From assembly GCA_000733355.1 (NCBI GenBank), contig JNVV01000011.1, forward strand, positions 901,073 to 965,072: a stretch of DNA of 64,000 nucleotides, read 5' to 3'. The translations under genes and the position numbers were made by a program. Shown here piece by piece: positions 1-11,779 of the stretch (its first letter is position 1; every line of letters begins with the position of its first letter). Under the pieces are notes generated by a model, which saw only the letters and a list, made by a program, of their open reading frames with translations, was not told where the DNA came from and ran no database searches. The stretch comes from Falciphora oryzae (Eukaryota > Ascomycota > Sordariomycetes > Magnaporthales > Magnaporthaceae).

Positions 1-439
1 CCACCGTACCTCGGTCAACCACAAGGTCTACCGTATCGGCAAGGGTGATGCTGAGGACAGCGCGGCGACCGAGATCGATGTTACCAAGAAGAAGATCACT
101 CCGTAAGTTTTAGGTCCCGTCCACAGCAGCGATTTGCTGACTCCCCAACTCTCTCGGCTGCCTGTTTGCTAACTGAGGTCTAGTATGGGTGGCTTCGTCC
201 GCTACGGCGAGGTCAACAACGACTTCGTCATGGTCAAGGGCTCGGTTCCCGGCACCAAGAAGCGTGTCATGACGCTCCGCAAGTCCATGTTCATCCACAC
301 GTCGCGGAAGGCTCTGGAGAAGGTCGAGCTCAAATGGATCGACACATCGTCCGAGTTCGGGCACGGCGCGTTCCAGACGCCGGCCGAGAAGAAGCAGTAC
401 CAGGGCACGCTCAAGAAGGACCTTGTTGCCAGCTCGTGA
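1..439 (+). CDS. RPL3: 60S ribosomal protein L3, C-terminal part
   Basis: The 5' part lies outside the window. Exons are 1-102 (frame starts at base 2) and 184-439; the intron 103-183 has a GTAAGT donor and TAG acceptor, and the join gives [16 protein letters not shown]. The remaining 118 or so residues carry the usual uL3 C-terminus: [31 protein letters not shown] and an [13 protein letters not shown] tail. uL3 is a core large-subunit protein whose extensions reach the peptidyl transferase centre. The sequence shows no lesion. Ribosomal proteins in fungi often have several introns, so the intron here is ordinary. Confidence 0.97.
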
Positions 440-1444
440 GGCTCGGCCGGTTGGTTTTTGTAAAGTGCTTCTTCCTGGGTCCTGTTTCCTCTGGCATTTG
501 GCGTCGACGGTTTGATCTGGTTTGCTATTGGGACGGTTCAGGTTTGGTCTCATGAAGGGAATCCCGCCCAGCATCCTCGGGTTTAGCAAAAGCAATTCAT
601 TTGATGGGAATTGAGACCATTTCCCACCGTCGAAGAGCCTACTCATCCATCGGTGCCACGGGTTCTGGGGTTGGCCAGGTCGCGCACCTGCGCCTTTGCC
701 GTTCCCGCTCCTGCTTTGCGTGTTTAGATGACGGGTAGACGCGAGTGACACTCACTATGACGCTATGAAATGCGATGCTGCTATCCTACTAGGCTCTATG
801 TTGATAGTTGCTGCTCCGACCCTTGAGGTGCCTGGGGTTTTTGGATGGTGGCATGGCGGCATGGCCTTACCAAACCAGGTGCTCGGTCCGTGCGCAGCGG
901 AGGGTCCTTTATCCAATGGCGCATCAACCCGTGCGTCCGTGGTGCAGACCCCCCCATTGCGTCATATTGTTTGCTCCCTGGCTGCTTCCCCTCATATCTA
1001 CCAGGCACCGCGTGCCTACCTGCTCAGCTGAAGAACGACATGGTCGCGCCTCCAGTGCGACGCCTCGCTGCCTCTGTACGGAAATTTTTATCATCGAGTG
1101 ACCCAGAGGCCATTTCGACCCGCTACAACTCTCGACCTGCTGGCTGGAGTGTTCAGTGGCCGACCGACACAGCAACCGCCCATACGCTAAACACGAACCG
1201 GACCATCGACGCCTTTGGGTACACGGGAGACGCCACTGTCCTGGCCTCGACGAGACGGCGTAAGGACGACTTCCATCTTTGTAGCCGCAGCCCCTACGAT
1301 ACTATCCTACGACGTGCAAGGGCCCAAGCCGCAGCGGTGCGCAACACCTCGACGCTCACGAGGGCAGCCCACGGCTTGCCCAACCGGAAAACAAGTGCCT
1401 CCGAGGACAAGAAAGGTCCGGGGTTTGAGATAGGTGGCAAAAGA
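440..1444. other. Intergenic, RPL3 3' flank and promoter of next gene
   Basis: No gene recognised. From 1040 this stretch is open in frame with the downstream protein (see findings), but I treat it as 5' flank or leader. Confidence 0.5.
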
Positions 1445-2043
1445 ATGATGGCGACCGACGACGCGTACATGGACTTCCTGAACAAGGCCAGCAGGGGCCC
1501 TTCAGAGGGACAGCCGAAGAAGGCGGCGGCGACAGCGGGCGGCGGAACGGAGGGGGAGCTAAAGGCGACTGAAGCCGGGATCGAGACCCCTGCAGTGATT
1601 ACCCGGGCGACGAAGGAGGCCTTTTACACCAGCGATGCCGACGAACCTTTTGTGCCCGTCGCGCTAGCTTGGGAGAAGGGACTACCGAATGAGGGTATGT
1701 ACTTTTTTTTGGCCGAGCGGCTCTGGTGACCATGTCATCCGACTTGGGCTCGCTGACGCTTTGATGTCGTTTGCTGCTGCTCACAGAGGAGTTTGCAAAA
1801 CTCGTCGGGCACTGGGCCCCGGCCAAGGCAGGGATCGAGATACTGGATCCCGTTGACTGGGACAGCCAAGGTCAGTACAACGATCTTGTCGCGACGATCA
1901 GGGAGGCGGGCAAGGGCAACGACGTCCGGGTCTACCGTGTGCCGGGAATAAAGGCGTCGCGGGTCGAATACTGGGTTGTGACGGCGACGGGAGGCAAGGA
2001 CGGGAGGCTTGTCGGGGCGAAGGCGCTTGCGATCGAGAGCTAA
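1445..2043 (+). CDS. Small conserved fungal protein of unknown function
   Basis: Exons 1445-1694 and 1787-2043. The intron has a GTATGT donor and a CACAG acceptor, and the join restores LPNEEEFAKLVGHW. The product is about 168 residues (starts at 1445 and 1448 are adjacent ATGs). It begins MATDDAYMDFLNKAS, has a low-complexity Ala/Gly/Lys stretch, then FYTSDADEPFVPVALAWEKG and a C-terminal block ending ASRVEYWVVTATGG...LVGAKALAIES. I remember similar short proteins in other filamentous fungi but know no function, and none is assigned. An upstream in-frame ATG at 1040 would add 135 Arg-rich residues; the shorter start is preferred because it matches the remembered N-terminus. Confidence 0.75.
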
Positions 2044-2662
2044 GAGGCGCGTGGGCAAAGACCTTTGATACAGGTACCTAGTACTTTGGGTAGCTTGGAT
2101 GTGGGGCAACGGAGGACAAGAAGATGAAAAGAAGAGGGGGAAGTAATAAAAAGATTTCGGCATCGAGAATAGCTTCGTTTGTGGGTGTTGGCCAGAGCAC
2201 CACACAACCCTCGCAGAAAATCCAAATGCACGCTGGTGGCCAGAGCAAAGAAGAATTGGTCTCTCTGCCTCGTCCAGCTGTTGGTGTGCTTGTTTGGTTA
2301 GTGAAACCCTTAGGATTTCTTTGATTGAGACCAGTTAAAAGAGTATTTTAAAAAAAGAAGAAAAAAAAAAAAAAAGGGGGGGGAGCCTTGAATGCTTTCG
2401 TCTGTCTCCCTTGTAGTGGTTGGCTCTGAAACTTTCTGCATTTATCCTAGGAGCGATTTTGCGTGCCTAGTGTCGAGGCCGGTGCAGGTGCTTCGCCCAC
2501 GTCTCACAGCTGCTTGGTTCGGTTTTGTGCGCCCGACGCTGACATATTTTCCTCGATAGGAGTTGAAGCCAGCAGCCGTGCAATAGCAATTGATTGAGCG
2601 GGCGGCGACGCTCTCCGTCTACTTGTCTCTTCTTTTTTTTCTTGCCGCCATCGCGCAGTCCC
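2044..2662. other. Intergenic with A/G-rich homopolymer tract
   Basis: Holds a poly-A then poly-G run near 2345-2385 and presumably the TRP2 promoter. Nothing else recognised. Confidence 0.5.
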
Positions 2663-4514
2663 ATGGACTGCCTCTCTGCTATGACTCAGGCCATGATGGA
2701 GGAGCCGGTGAGTAGCAGGAACAGCAGCAGCCACAGCAGCAGCAGCATCCCCCCAGGCCCGTGGAGAACAGCGCCTGATGCTCAAATGGCTCCACGCAGG
2801 ACCTGGTCGCGCCGTCGCTCGAGACGGTGCAGCAGCTGCTGCAGTCGCGGGTGGCCGGGCCCGGCAGGAAGCAGGCGAACCTGGTGCCCGTGTACGGCCA
2901 GATCTCGTCGGACCTGATCACGCCGTCGGCCGCCTACCTCAAGGTGTCGGCCCACTACCGCGCCAAGGCCCGGGCCGCCCAGCCCGAGCAGCCCGAGCAG
3001 CTGTCGTTCCTGTACGAGAGCGCCGCCACGGAGCGCGTGGGCCGCTATAGCTTCGTGGCCGCGGCCCCACGCAAGGTGCTGCGCACCGGGCCAGGCTTCG
3101 GCGTCGCCGGCGACCCGCTGCCCGCCCTCGAGGAGGAGCTGGCGCGCTACACGGTCGCCGCCGACGTGCCCGACCTGCAGATGCCGCCCCTGGCCGGCGG
3201 CGCCATCGGCTACGTCGGATACGACTGCGTGCGCTACTTCGAGCCCAAGACGGCCCGCCCCATGCGCGACGTGCTGCAGATCCCCGAGTCGCTCTTCATG
3301 TTCTTCGACACCATCGTGGCCTTCGACCGCTTCTTCGGCGTCATCAAGGTCATCACGTACCTGCGCGTCCCGCCCGGAGACCCCGCCGCCGCCGCCTTCG
3401 CCGCCGAGGTCGACGCCGAGTACGCGCGCGCGCTGGCTACGGTGCGCGAGCTGGTCGCCGTGCTCAACGCGCCCGAGATCCCGCTGCCCGAGCAGAAGGC
3501 GCCGCGGCTCGGGCAGGAGTACACGTCCAACATCGGCCGCGCCGGCTACGAGGCCCACGTCACGGCCCTCAAGAAGCACATCGTCAAGGGCGACATCATC
3601 CAGGCCGTGCCGTCGCAGCGCTTCGCCCGGCCCACCGACCTGCACCCCTTCAACATCTACCGCCACCTGCGCACCGTCAACCCGTCGCCCTACCTCTTCT
3701 ACGTCGACTGCGTCGACTTCCAGATCGTCGGCGCCTCGCCCGAGCTGCTGGTCAAGACCGAGGGCGGCCGCATCATCACCCACCCCATCGCCGGCACCGT
3801 CAAGCGCGGCGCCACGCCCGACGAGGACCAGCGCCTGGCCGACGAGCTGGCCGCCTCGCTCAAGGACCGCGCCGAGCACGTCATGCTGGTCGACCTGGCC
3901 CGTAACGACGTGACGCGCGTATGCGACCCGCTCGAGACGCGCGTCGACCGCCTGATGACGGTCGAGAAGTTCAGCCACGTCCAGCACCTGACCTCGCAGG
4001 TCTCGGGCGTGCTGCGCCCGGGCAAGACCCGCTTCGACGCCTTCCGCTCCATCTTCCCCGCCGGCACCGTCTCGGGCGCCCCCAAGGTCCGTGCCATGGA
4101 GCTCATCGCCGAGCTCGAGGGCGAGAAGCGTGGCGTCTACGCTGGCGCCGTCGGCTACTTCTGCTACGGCGGCGTCGACCGCCACGGCAAAGAGGTCGAG
4201 GGCGAGATGGACACGTGCATTGCCCTCCGCACCATGCTTGTCAAGGACGGCGTTGCCTATCTCCAGGCCGGTAAGCCATCACCCCTAATCAGCTATTCCA
4301 AGCTTCTCCTCTCCTCGCCGTCTGACTGCAGGGCTGACAATCATGGGCCGGCCGCCCTGGCCGGGTTTCTCTCTTCCCTCTAGGAGGCGGCATTGTCTTT
4401 GATTCAGACGAGTACGACGAGTGGATGGAGACTATGAACAAGCTCGGGGCCAACATGCAGTGCATTACCTCGGCTGAGAAGCTGTATGCCAAGCGACACT
4501 TGTCGTCGGGATGA
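2663..4514 (+). CDS. TRP2: Anthranilate synthase component I
   Basis: Exons 2663-2707, 2800-4270 and 4384-4514 give about 548 residues, normal for the family. The enzyme turns chorismate and glutamine-derived ammonia into anthranilate, the first committed step of tryptophan synthesis, with the component II glutaminase from another gene. Exon 1 encodes only 15 residues; exon 2 begins [11 protein letters not shown]. The N-terminal half has the tryptophan-sensing region with [17 protein letters not shown], a variant of the LLES feedback motif. The C-terminal chorismate-binding domain has [37 protein letters not shown] and [18 protein letters not shown]. Exon 3 completes [17 protein letters not shown]. 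Both introns keep phase and have good donors. No lesion is seen. Confidence 0.96.
2682..2688 (+). promoter_or_regulatory. TGACTCA, Gcn4/CPC-1-type site
   Basis: A perfect TGACTCA heptamer, the classical site for the fungal general amino-acid control activator, lies inside coding exon 1 of TRP2, 19 bases after the ATG. Whether it acts is unknown; a single heptamer can occur by chance. Confidence 0.3.
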
Positions 4515-4711
4515 GGGTCAGAGTAGTTTTTGGCTATCTTTTAGTGTCTTGCCTAGCCACTAGTGAAATAGCTGAAGGATACACTGACGAGATATGTGTA
4601 CGCTATAATAACACACATCGCGTGCATCTGCATCTTCTTGATAAAGGGCGGCCCTACCTGGGTACCTGAGTAGGTGGTACAGATCTACTATCCTCCGAAC
4701 GAGCTTTACTG

Positions 4712-5385
4712 CTAGGCCTCGTCCTCGTTACCTCCGGCCTTGACGTCCTCCTTGTACCAGATCTCAGACAGGTCGCCCTTTAGCTCCACATTGTTGGTCC
4801 CGTCGCCCTTCTTGTAGACCAGCTCGTCGAGTTTGATGCCGTCAAAGGTCCGCACCTAGTCGAAAGTTTCCGAGAGACGCGAGAGCCATAGTTGGCATCA
4901 CTGAGGCAATTTCTCTCGGAGCTGCAAAAGACGAGGAAGAAGTATACACTTACGCTGATGCCATAGCCGTCAAACTTTGGCTTCCGTGTATCTCGGAAGT
5001 CGATGCCGATGCTGCTCCCGCACCTGGCGCAGAAGAGCTGGTCCTTCTTCTTGGTGTTGAACTAGTACACGGAGCATCGCTGGCGGGACTCGCCGTGCCA
5101 CTGGACCTGATAGCGCCGGGGGTCTGTGCCCGCATCCCCGAGGAAAACACAAGTCAAGTGTTATCTGGAGCTCCCAAGGTATACAGNNNNNNNNNNNNNN
5201 NNNNNNNNNNNNNNNNNNNNNNNNNNNNNNNNNNNNNNNNNNNNNNNNNNNNNNNNNNNNNNNNNNNNNNNNNNNNNNNNNNNNNNNNNNNNNNNNNNNN
5301 NNNNNNNNNNNNNNNCTTGCTTACACACGAGGAGATAACCCGCCCGGCGGTAGATGGAGCACCCGCACTTGCGAAAATGTTTCCG
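4712..5385 (-). pseudogene. Broken GFA/CENP-V-like (glutathione-dependent formaldehyde-activating family) gene
   Basis: Read on the minus strand across a gap of Ns. The upstream piece reads KCGCSIYRRAGYLLV followed by a GTAAGC donor. After the gap comes YQVQWHGESRQRCSVY, a stop, then FNTKKKDQLFCARCGSSIGIDF, a GTAAGT intron and VRTFDGIKLDELVYKKGDG to the end at 4712. GFA-family proteins are small zinc enzymes or enzyme-like proteins with CxCSxC and FCxxCG motifs. Two key positions are damaged: the third Cys of CxCSxC is Tyr (TGC to TAC), and the Gln expected before FNTKKK is a TAG stop. Both are CpA-to-TpA changes, on opposite strands. The N-terminal exon was not identified. An assembly error next to the gap remains possible. 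Confidence 0.7.
5187..5315. other. Assembly gap (129 Ns)
   Basis: A run of N inside the GFA-like gene; it hides part of an intron and one exon. Confidence 0.99.
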
Positions 5386-5818
5386 AGAGTCAGTATGCCT
5401 TTACTTCATGTATCTGCAGATAGGCATCGCGAAGCACCCCGCCCCGTTGGTAGCATATGCCAGCTGTCCGCCTGAGAATGAGATTACTATTGGGTATCAA
5501 GTGCCATCCCTATGGTACATAGTACAACCTCCACTTATAGGGTGGTCTATCGAGTCTATCCGTTCTATCCATCATGTAAATCATGCACCGACCCTTCGGC
5601 CAATGATGCCCAAGTGCGCTTAATTCAAGCCAAACGCGGAGCCGATGCTTTTTTTTTTTTTTTTTTTCGCTTTCCCCATGCATCCTTTGCTTCTTGTTCC
5701 TCAAAAAAGAAAACCAAAATACTGGGGTATACAAACCAAGAAGGAGCCGAGAGGACGAAAAGTGAAAAGCGAGAAAGAAGAGGGGAAAATGGTGTTGGAA
5801 CTCGAGCAAAGACATCGC
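5386..5818. other. Intergenic
   Basis: Between the broken GFA gene and the MFS gene's 3' end. Contains a T-run near 5648-5666; the first exon of the GFA gene may lie at its left edge but was not identified. Confidence 0.4.
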
Positions 5819-7920
5819 TCACACTGCCGTCTCGGCCTTATCGAGCTGCCTGCGCACAGGCGTGGCTCCGCTTGAAGATGTGTTCGCGCCCGTAGCCTGG
5901 GTCGGCGACGCCTCCTTCTCAGATTCAGGGTTCTGGATAGACGGAGTGCTCCTCGAGCCTGCACGGTCCTGCTGCTGCTCCGGAGGCGGCGTGGGCGCAA
6001 AAGCGCTGCGAGCCCTGATCTTGTGGCCATAGAGCCAGAAAACGACTGGGATAGGAATCATGGCGGCGGCCACGCAGCCGAGCAGAAGACTAGCCCACTG
6101 GACACCCATACCGTTGAACATGGAGCCGGCAAACAGGGGGAAGCCGGCGCCACACAGACTGCGAAGGAACGTGTTTCCGGCGATGGCCGAGGCGGCGAAC
6201 ATCAGGTAGGCGTCCACCAGGTAGTTGAGCGCCTGCAGGAAGATGGACATGAGTCCAAAGCCCGTGAAGAGACCCGAGGTTATCGGGACGATCCAGTGAA
6301 CATCGGCCCGGCTTGAGAACCCGAAGAACAGAATGCCTATAGCGAAGGCAACCCCTCCGGCCACGACCGAGGGAAGACGCCATTCGGGAATGGGGACGCC
6401 GCCGTTGGCCGCCAGCTTGCGGTTGTACCAGGGCTGCTGGAGGAGCACGACAATGCCCGCGATAAATTGACCTATGATCATCCCGAAGAAGGCGAGGCCC
6501 GCGATGCCGGAGGAGAAGTGGTAGATACCCTGGAAAACAAAGGGGTACGCGGTGAGGAAGAGGTATAGAAGGCCTATAGCAAGAGTCGAAGTCAGCAAGG
6601 CCGGTCAAGCAAAGTGGTTTGATACGTATAGTTGAAAACAAGCAAGAGCCAAACGCACCGTAGATGAAAGCCATGTAGACCGAGAGAGCAGTGACAATGG
6701 GCTCGAGAAACAGCAGGCGCATGGGCCTCGAGAAGTTTTTGTTGATGAGCTCTCGCAGATCAACCTCGATCTCCTCCTGCTTGGCGTGGATGCCCCAGTT
6801 GAGGGTGCGGCGGCGCAGCTCGGCGGCCTTTTCGACGAGGATGGTGGGCGGGTACGTCTCCTTGAGGAAGAAAAGGTCGAGCAGGAAGGCAATAAAGCCC
6901 ATGATGGAGGTCAGATACATAGTCCAGCGCCAGCCCAGCGACGACTCGACCATGAAGCCGCCAATGAACGGGGACATGAGCGGGCCAGTAAAGACGGCCA
7001 TGGAGAAGAGAGTAATGGCGACGCCTCGGGTGCGGTTATCGAACATGTCGGAGAATACGGCAGCGACGACAGCGAGTGGGCAGGCGCCAAAGAAGCCCGA
7101 GAAGAATCGGCATATTAGAATGGTCTGGATGTCCTTGCCCGTGGCCGTGGCGATGGAGAAGATGGTGAAGCCAAACATGGACACGACGAGGGGCATACGT
7201 CGGCCTTTGAGCTCCGAGAGGGGGGCCCACAGCGTCGGGCTGTCGAGGCAGAGAGGTGTGGTTAGCAAGCCAAATATTGATTAATTCCTGCCATGGTAGA
7301 TCAGCAGTTGGTAGAGTGACTTACCCAAAGGCAAAGCCCAGGACGAAAAAGGACACGCCCAGGAGGCCGACCTCGGTGGAGACGTTGAACTCGGCGGCCA
7401 CGGCTCTGGTGGCGGCGGAGAAGATGGACGAGGCGAAGGAGGAGGTCATGGTGGTGTAGCCCAGAATGGCGGCGGTAGCGAGCTTCTTGTTGAGTGACCA
7501 GTTCTGGGCATGCATGGGGTCGTCGGGGCCGTCGAACTCGACCACGTACTCCTCGCGGTCGGGCAGGGGCGGAGGGTAGGGCTTTCCGGCGCCGAAGACC
7601 GGCAGCGGCTTCCTGGACTCGCGACTCCGAAGACTCCTACCGACGGTGGCGCTGTGCTGGCTCCGGGCCGTGTTTATGCGGCTCAGCTCGGTGGGATGGC
7701 GCTCCAGGTCGGCCTGGGTCGACACGCGGCTCATGCCGACGTCAACGGCGCCGTCGGCGGCCGAGGCCCTGCTGCGCCTGACCGAGGAGGCATCCGAGGA
7801 TGAGGTGGAGACGGACGAGGCCGAGAGCACGCGCTCTATCTCATGGCTCTCGCGGCTGTTGTAGCGATCGGGCGACGCCTCCCGCGCGGCCGCGGAGAGC
7901 TCGCGGTCAACTTCGTTCAT
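5819..7920 (-). CDS. MFS drug/polyamine-type exporter (DHA1 family)
   Basis: Exons, in transcript order, are 7920-7325, 7239-6659 and 6573-5819, about 643 residues. Both introns are phase-consistent and rejoin GFAFG-PTLWAPLSELKGRR and AFIYG-LLYLFLTAYPF. The long N-terminus (to about residue 170) is Ser/Arg-rich and cytosolic. The first transmembrane helix follows NWSLNKKLATAAILG. The motif PTLWAPLSELKGRR and the RFFSGFFGACPLAVV stretch are typical of DHA1 proton antiporters such as yeast Tpo1 and Flu1. The middle loop between helices 6 and 7 is charged; the tail is Pro/Gln/Ser-rich. Substrate cannot be told from sequence. An upstream TTG extends the frame, but 7920 is the first ATG. Confidence 0.9.
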
Positions 7921-9995
7921 TGCGACGAGGCCACCTCGTGTGGGCGAGTTCCTGGCCGGGTGGTGGTTGGTGTAAGTGGCTCTTGGCAATTATGCAGCCT
8001 TTGTTCAGCAGCCGGGATGTGCTCTCTCAGCACTCGGTACGCACACTCCTATGTAGGTACCTATACAACGGGTCCCCAGATGTGATATGATCCGATGGTA
8101 TGGGGTTGTGTAGCGAGGTCTACGTCTATCTGCCCGTGCGGCTTGCGAAGCAGCAGAGACTATCGGCTATGACGGTTGGGTGATGGAGAGACGAGGCACG
8201 CAAGGTTTACGTCAAGATCGAGAAGGGGCGTCTCGGGTCCTTTTTATCATTGTCAACAATATTACTAGGTACAGGCAGGGAGGGGGTAGTATCCGCCGGC
8301 AGCCGGGCTGCAGCCGTGATGAGGTGCCAGGCACGAGCGGGCCAAGCTTTGGCGAGAGCACGACCTTGCACGACGAGCCATGACCGAGGGAGTCGGCAAG
8401 TGGAGCGGGTGGCGAGCGGGTACATGTTGGCTGGCCAGATGGTTTGAGAATGCGAGAGCAGGAGGGAAACGGGAGCTTCCAAAGGCCCGAGGTGGACGGA
8501 GCTTCCGAAGCACTAGGAGTCGACCCTGGCAAAACCCGAGGGCTCCAGTCTGGATGGGTCTTGTTGTTGATTGAGCCTCGACGGCCCCACTGGCCTGACT
8601 GATGCTGATGCTGATGCTGCCCATCGTCTGTTGTGTCGCCACTGCGGAAGCGCAGCGAGCGCAGCAGCCGACATTGGATCCATGCGGCGCAAGCAGCGAA
8701 TGCCTCGGTCATCAGCTAGAATTTGCAATCGAGCCCCGCAGCTATCGAGGAAATGCCTGCCCGTAGGAGGGGGACACACGAGGGGTGGTGGGCTGCGTCA
8801 GGGTTGGACAAGCTGCGGCGGATGAGAAAGACAAAAATGAATCGAGGTGCAGATCGTTCTTGCCGGCGCGAATTCAGGCCCCACGCCGTCTCGACCCGAC
8901 CCAAACCTTCCGAATCCGACCGACATCAATTGGAACATTGAACAGTCACACAGGCATGATTACGTCACGCCAGGGCTGCATCTGCTCTGTAAGCCATCGC
9001 TGCACGGCTGCCTTGGTGCATGCACGCACTAACGGTAGTGCACCTTGGGTTCGAAACCTTTCGTAATCGATCGACGACGTGCGTCTACTAGCAAAATATG
9101 TACACCCTCGTGGGCAAGCTGCCTTCGGACGGGGTTGAGATGCGGATTTGAGATGCGGATTTGAGATGCGGATTTAGGAACAAGAAAACCCCTGACACGG
9201 TGGATTTAAAAAAGAATTTGGTCCGAGCAGTGGAAGAAAGCGTACCCGCCCACCCGCCGTGTCTGGCATCGGACGACAAGCGACATTGCGATCCAGAAAA
9301 GAAAAAAAAAAAAGCATCGCTGATGGATCCTGATGTCATCCCGAGGTCGCCCCTGAGGAAATTCTCTTCTCCCTTTTCTGTTTCCACCACGACCCGCGTT
9401 TTGCCGCGCCTCTTCCTGCCGCCTCTAAGCGGGCTCGGCGACTGAGACTGCATCTAGACTAGACGCCCTCTCGTGAAGCCCATGCTAGAGGCTAGGCGTA
9501 AATAGTCACCCGATCCACGTTCCGCACTAGTAATGGGGGCCCTGGCCGGCCCACCGCGGGGGTTCAAGGCCAATAGGGGACGCATATAATTTTGGTAGGG
9601 AAACGACGTACTTCTGAATCTCTAGAGGTCGAAGGTCCAAAATAATAGAAAAAATTGACGCGATCGTGATCGCGATACCTCTATTGCTCCAATTTTTTGG
9701 CCCTCGTTGGCCGGCTCTTTGGATGGGGTGCTCTTGCAGAAAAATTTGCAATCAGTATCTTTTTTTGGCAGGGGATGGGTACCCACGTCGATTTGGCCGT
9801 ATTTGGTATAGGTCAGACACAGGGGGCCTGATAGGTACCTGAGGGTGGGTGACTACTTTAGTACACAATCACAGTACGTGTTCGTAATGCGTGCTCAATG
9901 GCAGTGCCGGCGTGTTGAATGGGACTGGCGGGTCCGGTAGTCCTTCTCATCGCCGATTCACGTCTGAGCCCGGGTACGCCGAGCCGGCCCGCCCC
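7921..9995. other. Intergenic, 2.1 kb
   Basis: No supported gene. It contains a GATGCT trinucleotide-type run near 8600, a 13-bp tandem repeat at 9137 and a more AT-rich stretch at about 9570-9790 that may be an old repeat relic. Confidence 0.5.
9137..9175 (+). repeat. Three perfect 13-bp tandem units
   Basis: GAGATGCGGATTT occurs three times head to tail. Confidence 0.95.
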
Positions 9996-11779
9996 CTACC
10001 GCACACCCCACCCGTCACGCTCCAAAAGACCGGCCGCCTCTTCAAGACTCAGTCCTGCCGTCTCCGGGCACATCTTCCAGACCAGGAACAGCCCGAGCCC
10101 GCAGATACCTCCGTACATGACAAACGTCCACGACGGGCCGAGGGCGTCCATCAGCGGTAGGAACGTCAGTCCGATGATAAAATTGGCTAGCCAGTTGGTG
10201 CCCGTGGCCACCCCGCTCCCTGCAGACCGTACACCCAGCGAGAACAGCTCGCTCTGCATCCAGGGCACGTTGCCAAGCCCGATCGCGTACGACCCCACGT
10301 ATAGCATGATGCTGATTAATACCACCACCGCTGCGCCGCGCGGCGACAGCCCCCATGATGATGGCGGCGGCCGCGACGATGACGGTGAGATGGAGATGAA
10401 AGAGAACCCAAACGCGGCAAGGAGCAGCCCGAGGATCATGAACGGGAGTGAATAGAGCAGCACGCGCCGCCGCCCGATCCGGTCAACCAGCAACAGCGCC
10501 GCAGCGGTAAAGATAAAGTTTGTCACGGCGACTGTTAGGGAGGTCAGCGTTGGCGTGGAAAACCCTACCATAGTAAAAATGGTGGCCGAAAAGTACATCA
10601 AAGAGTTCTGTATGCGGCCGTTCCTGGTTAGCTGGCTGGTATGCTCAGGAAATTAAGGGGGGACTTACAAATCCGCAAAGCTGCTGCAGGCCCTGCAGGA
10701 GACAGGCGATGGCGAGAGCTCGCCTGTTCCTGCCAACAAATAACAGCTCTCTCCACGTGTCCATATCCAACCACTGGGGCGCGAAAGACCGGCCAGCCTG
10801 ACCTCCCCGGGCGCGGAGCCTCGTCTTTCTTCTGAGCTCCGCCTCGTCGCGGACCTCGACTAGGATGTCCCTCAGGACTCGGCCGGCCACTGCGCCGGAG
10901 CCCAGGCCAGTCCCGACGGTCTTCCGTATGATAGCGAGCGCCTCATCTGAGCGGCCGGCCTGGACCAGCCACCGCGGCGTCTCGGGCATCTCCAGCAACA
11001 GGACCGCCTGAACAACGGCCGGGGCAGCGCCAAGGCCGACCATCCAACGCCACCCCGAGCTTTTATCGCTGTAGTGTTCGGCGAAGGCCCAGCCGACGAC
11101 GTAGGCGACCACCTGACCGAGCGTGATGAAGAGGACGTTGATGGTGACCAGCCGGCCCCGGTGCGATGCCGGCGCCGTTTCGGCAATGTAGAGCGGCACC
11201 ACCAAGGAGGCGGCGCCGACGGCCGCGCCGACGACGGAGCGGCCCGCTACCATCTCGCCCACCGTGCCGCTAAAGGCCTGCAGCAGGGCGCCGGCGGCGA
11301 AGAGGGCATCAGCGAACAGGATGACGCGCCTACGGCCCAGGGCATCGGCCAGGGCGGACGAGAACGGGGATACCAGCAGGGCCAGGAGGGCGGTGCACGA
11401 CGTGATGATGGACTTGTCCAGCGACGTCAGCTCGCGGCCCGACAGCGACCTGTCGATGGTTACTAGGGTCGACGATATAACGCCCGTGTCATCTGTCCGG
11501 CCTGGTCAGTCCAAGAGAAAGAGCCGTCACGTGTTCAGGGAAGGCGGGCTTGTTCGCACACCCAAAGAGCAGACCGCTCAGCCCGGCCGAGACCACCAGC
11601 AGCCACACGAACAAACCAGGCGGTTCGTCCGACGACTTGGGTCCCAGGGCGTCGTCCTCGTCGGCGGTGGCCCCACGGTCGGTGTGTAGCGGACCGAATC
11701 CGGGTCCCGCCTCGCCGTCATAGTCGTTGTCACGGCGATCCGCCCCCGAGAGCAGCGGCGCATCGGACCTTGCTGACAT
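9996..11779 (-). CDS. MFS sugar transporter, myo-inositol type
   Basis: Exons 11779-11560, 11492-10669 and 10607-9996 give about 551 residues. The first junction restores LLFG-YDTGVISSTLVTI and the second LQQLCGF-NSLMYFSATIF; both keep phase. Sugar-porter signatures are present: YDTGVIS in helix 1, ALGRRRVILF, GRSVVGAAVGAASLVVPLYIAE, PETPRWL, DRIGRRRVLLYS and the PETAGLSLEE end motif. PLYIAE and NSLMYFSATIF resemble the Itr1/Itr2 inositol carriers more than hexose carriers, but the substrate is inferred. The gene is shortly downstream of another MFS gene on the same strand, without sign of co-transcription, and is head-to-head with the SDR gene. Confidence 0.88.

Noticed and set aside
845..1729. 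A 294-residue frame as the full second gene
   Set aside because: Its first 200 residues look like untranslated flank; the conserved protein starts at 1445 and the end lies past a clear intron.
2782..4185. 467-residue open frame antisense to TRP2
   Set aside because: A mirror of high-GC third positions; repetitive Gly/Asp/Val-rich product with no homology, against a perfectly conserved TRP2 on the other strand.
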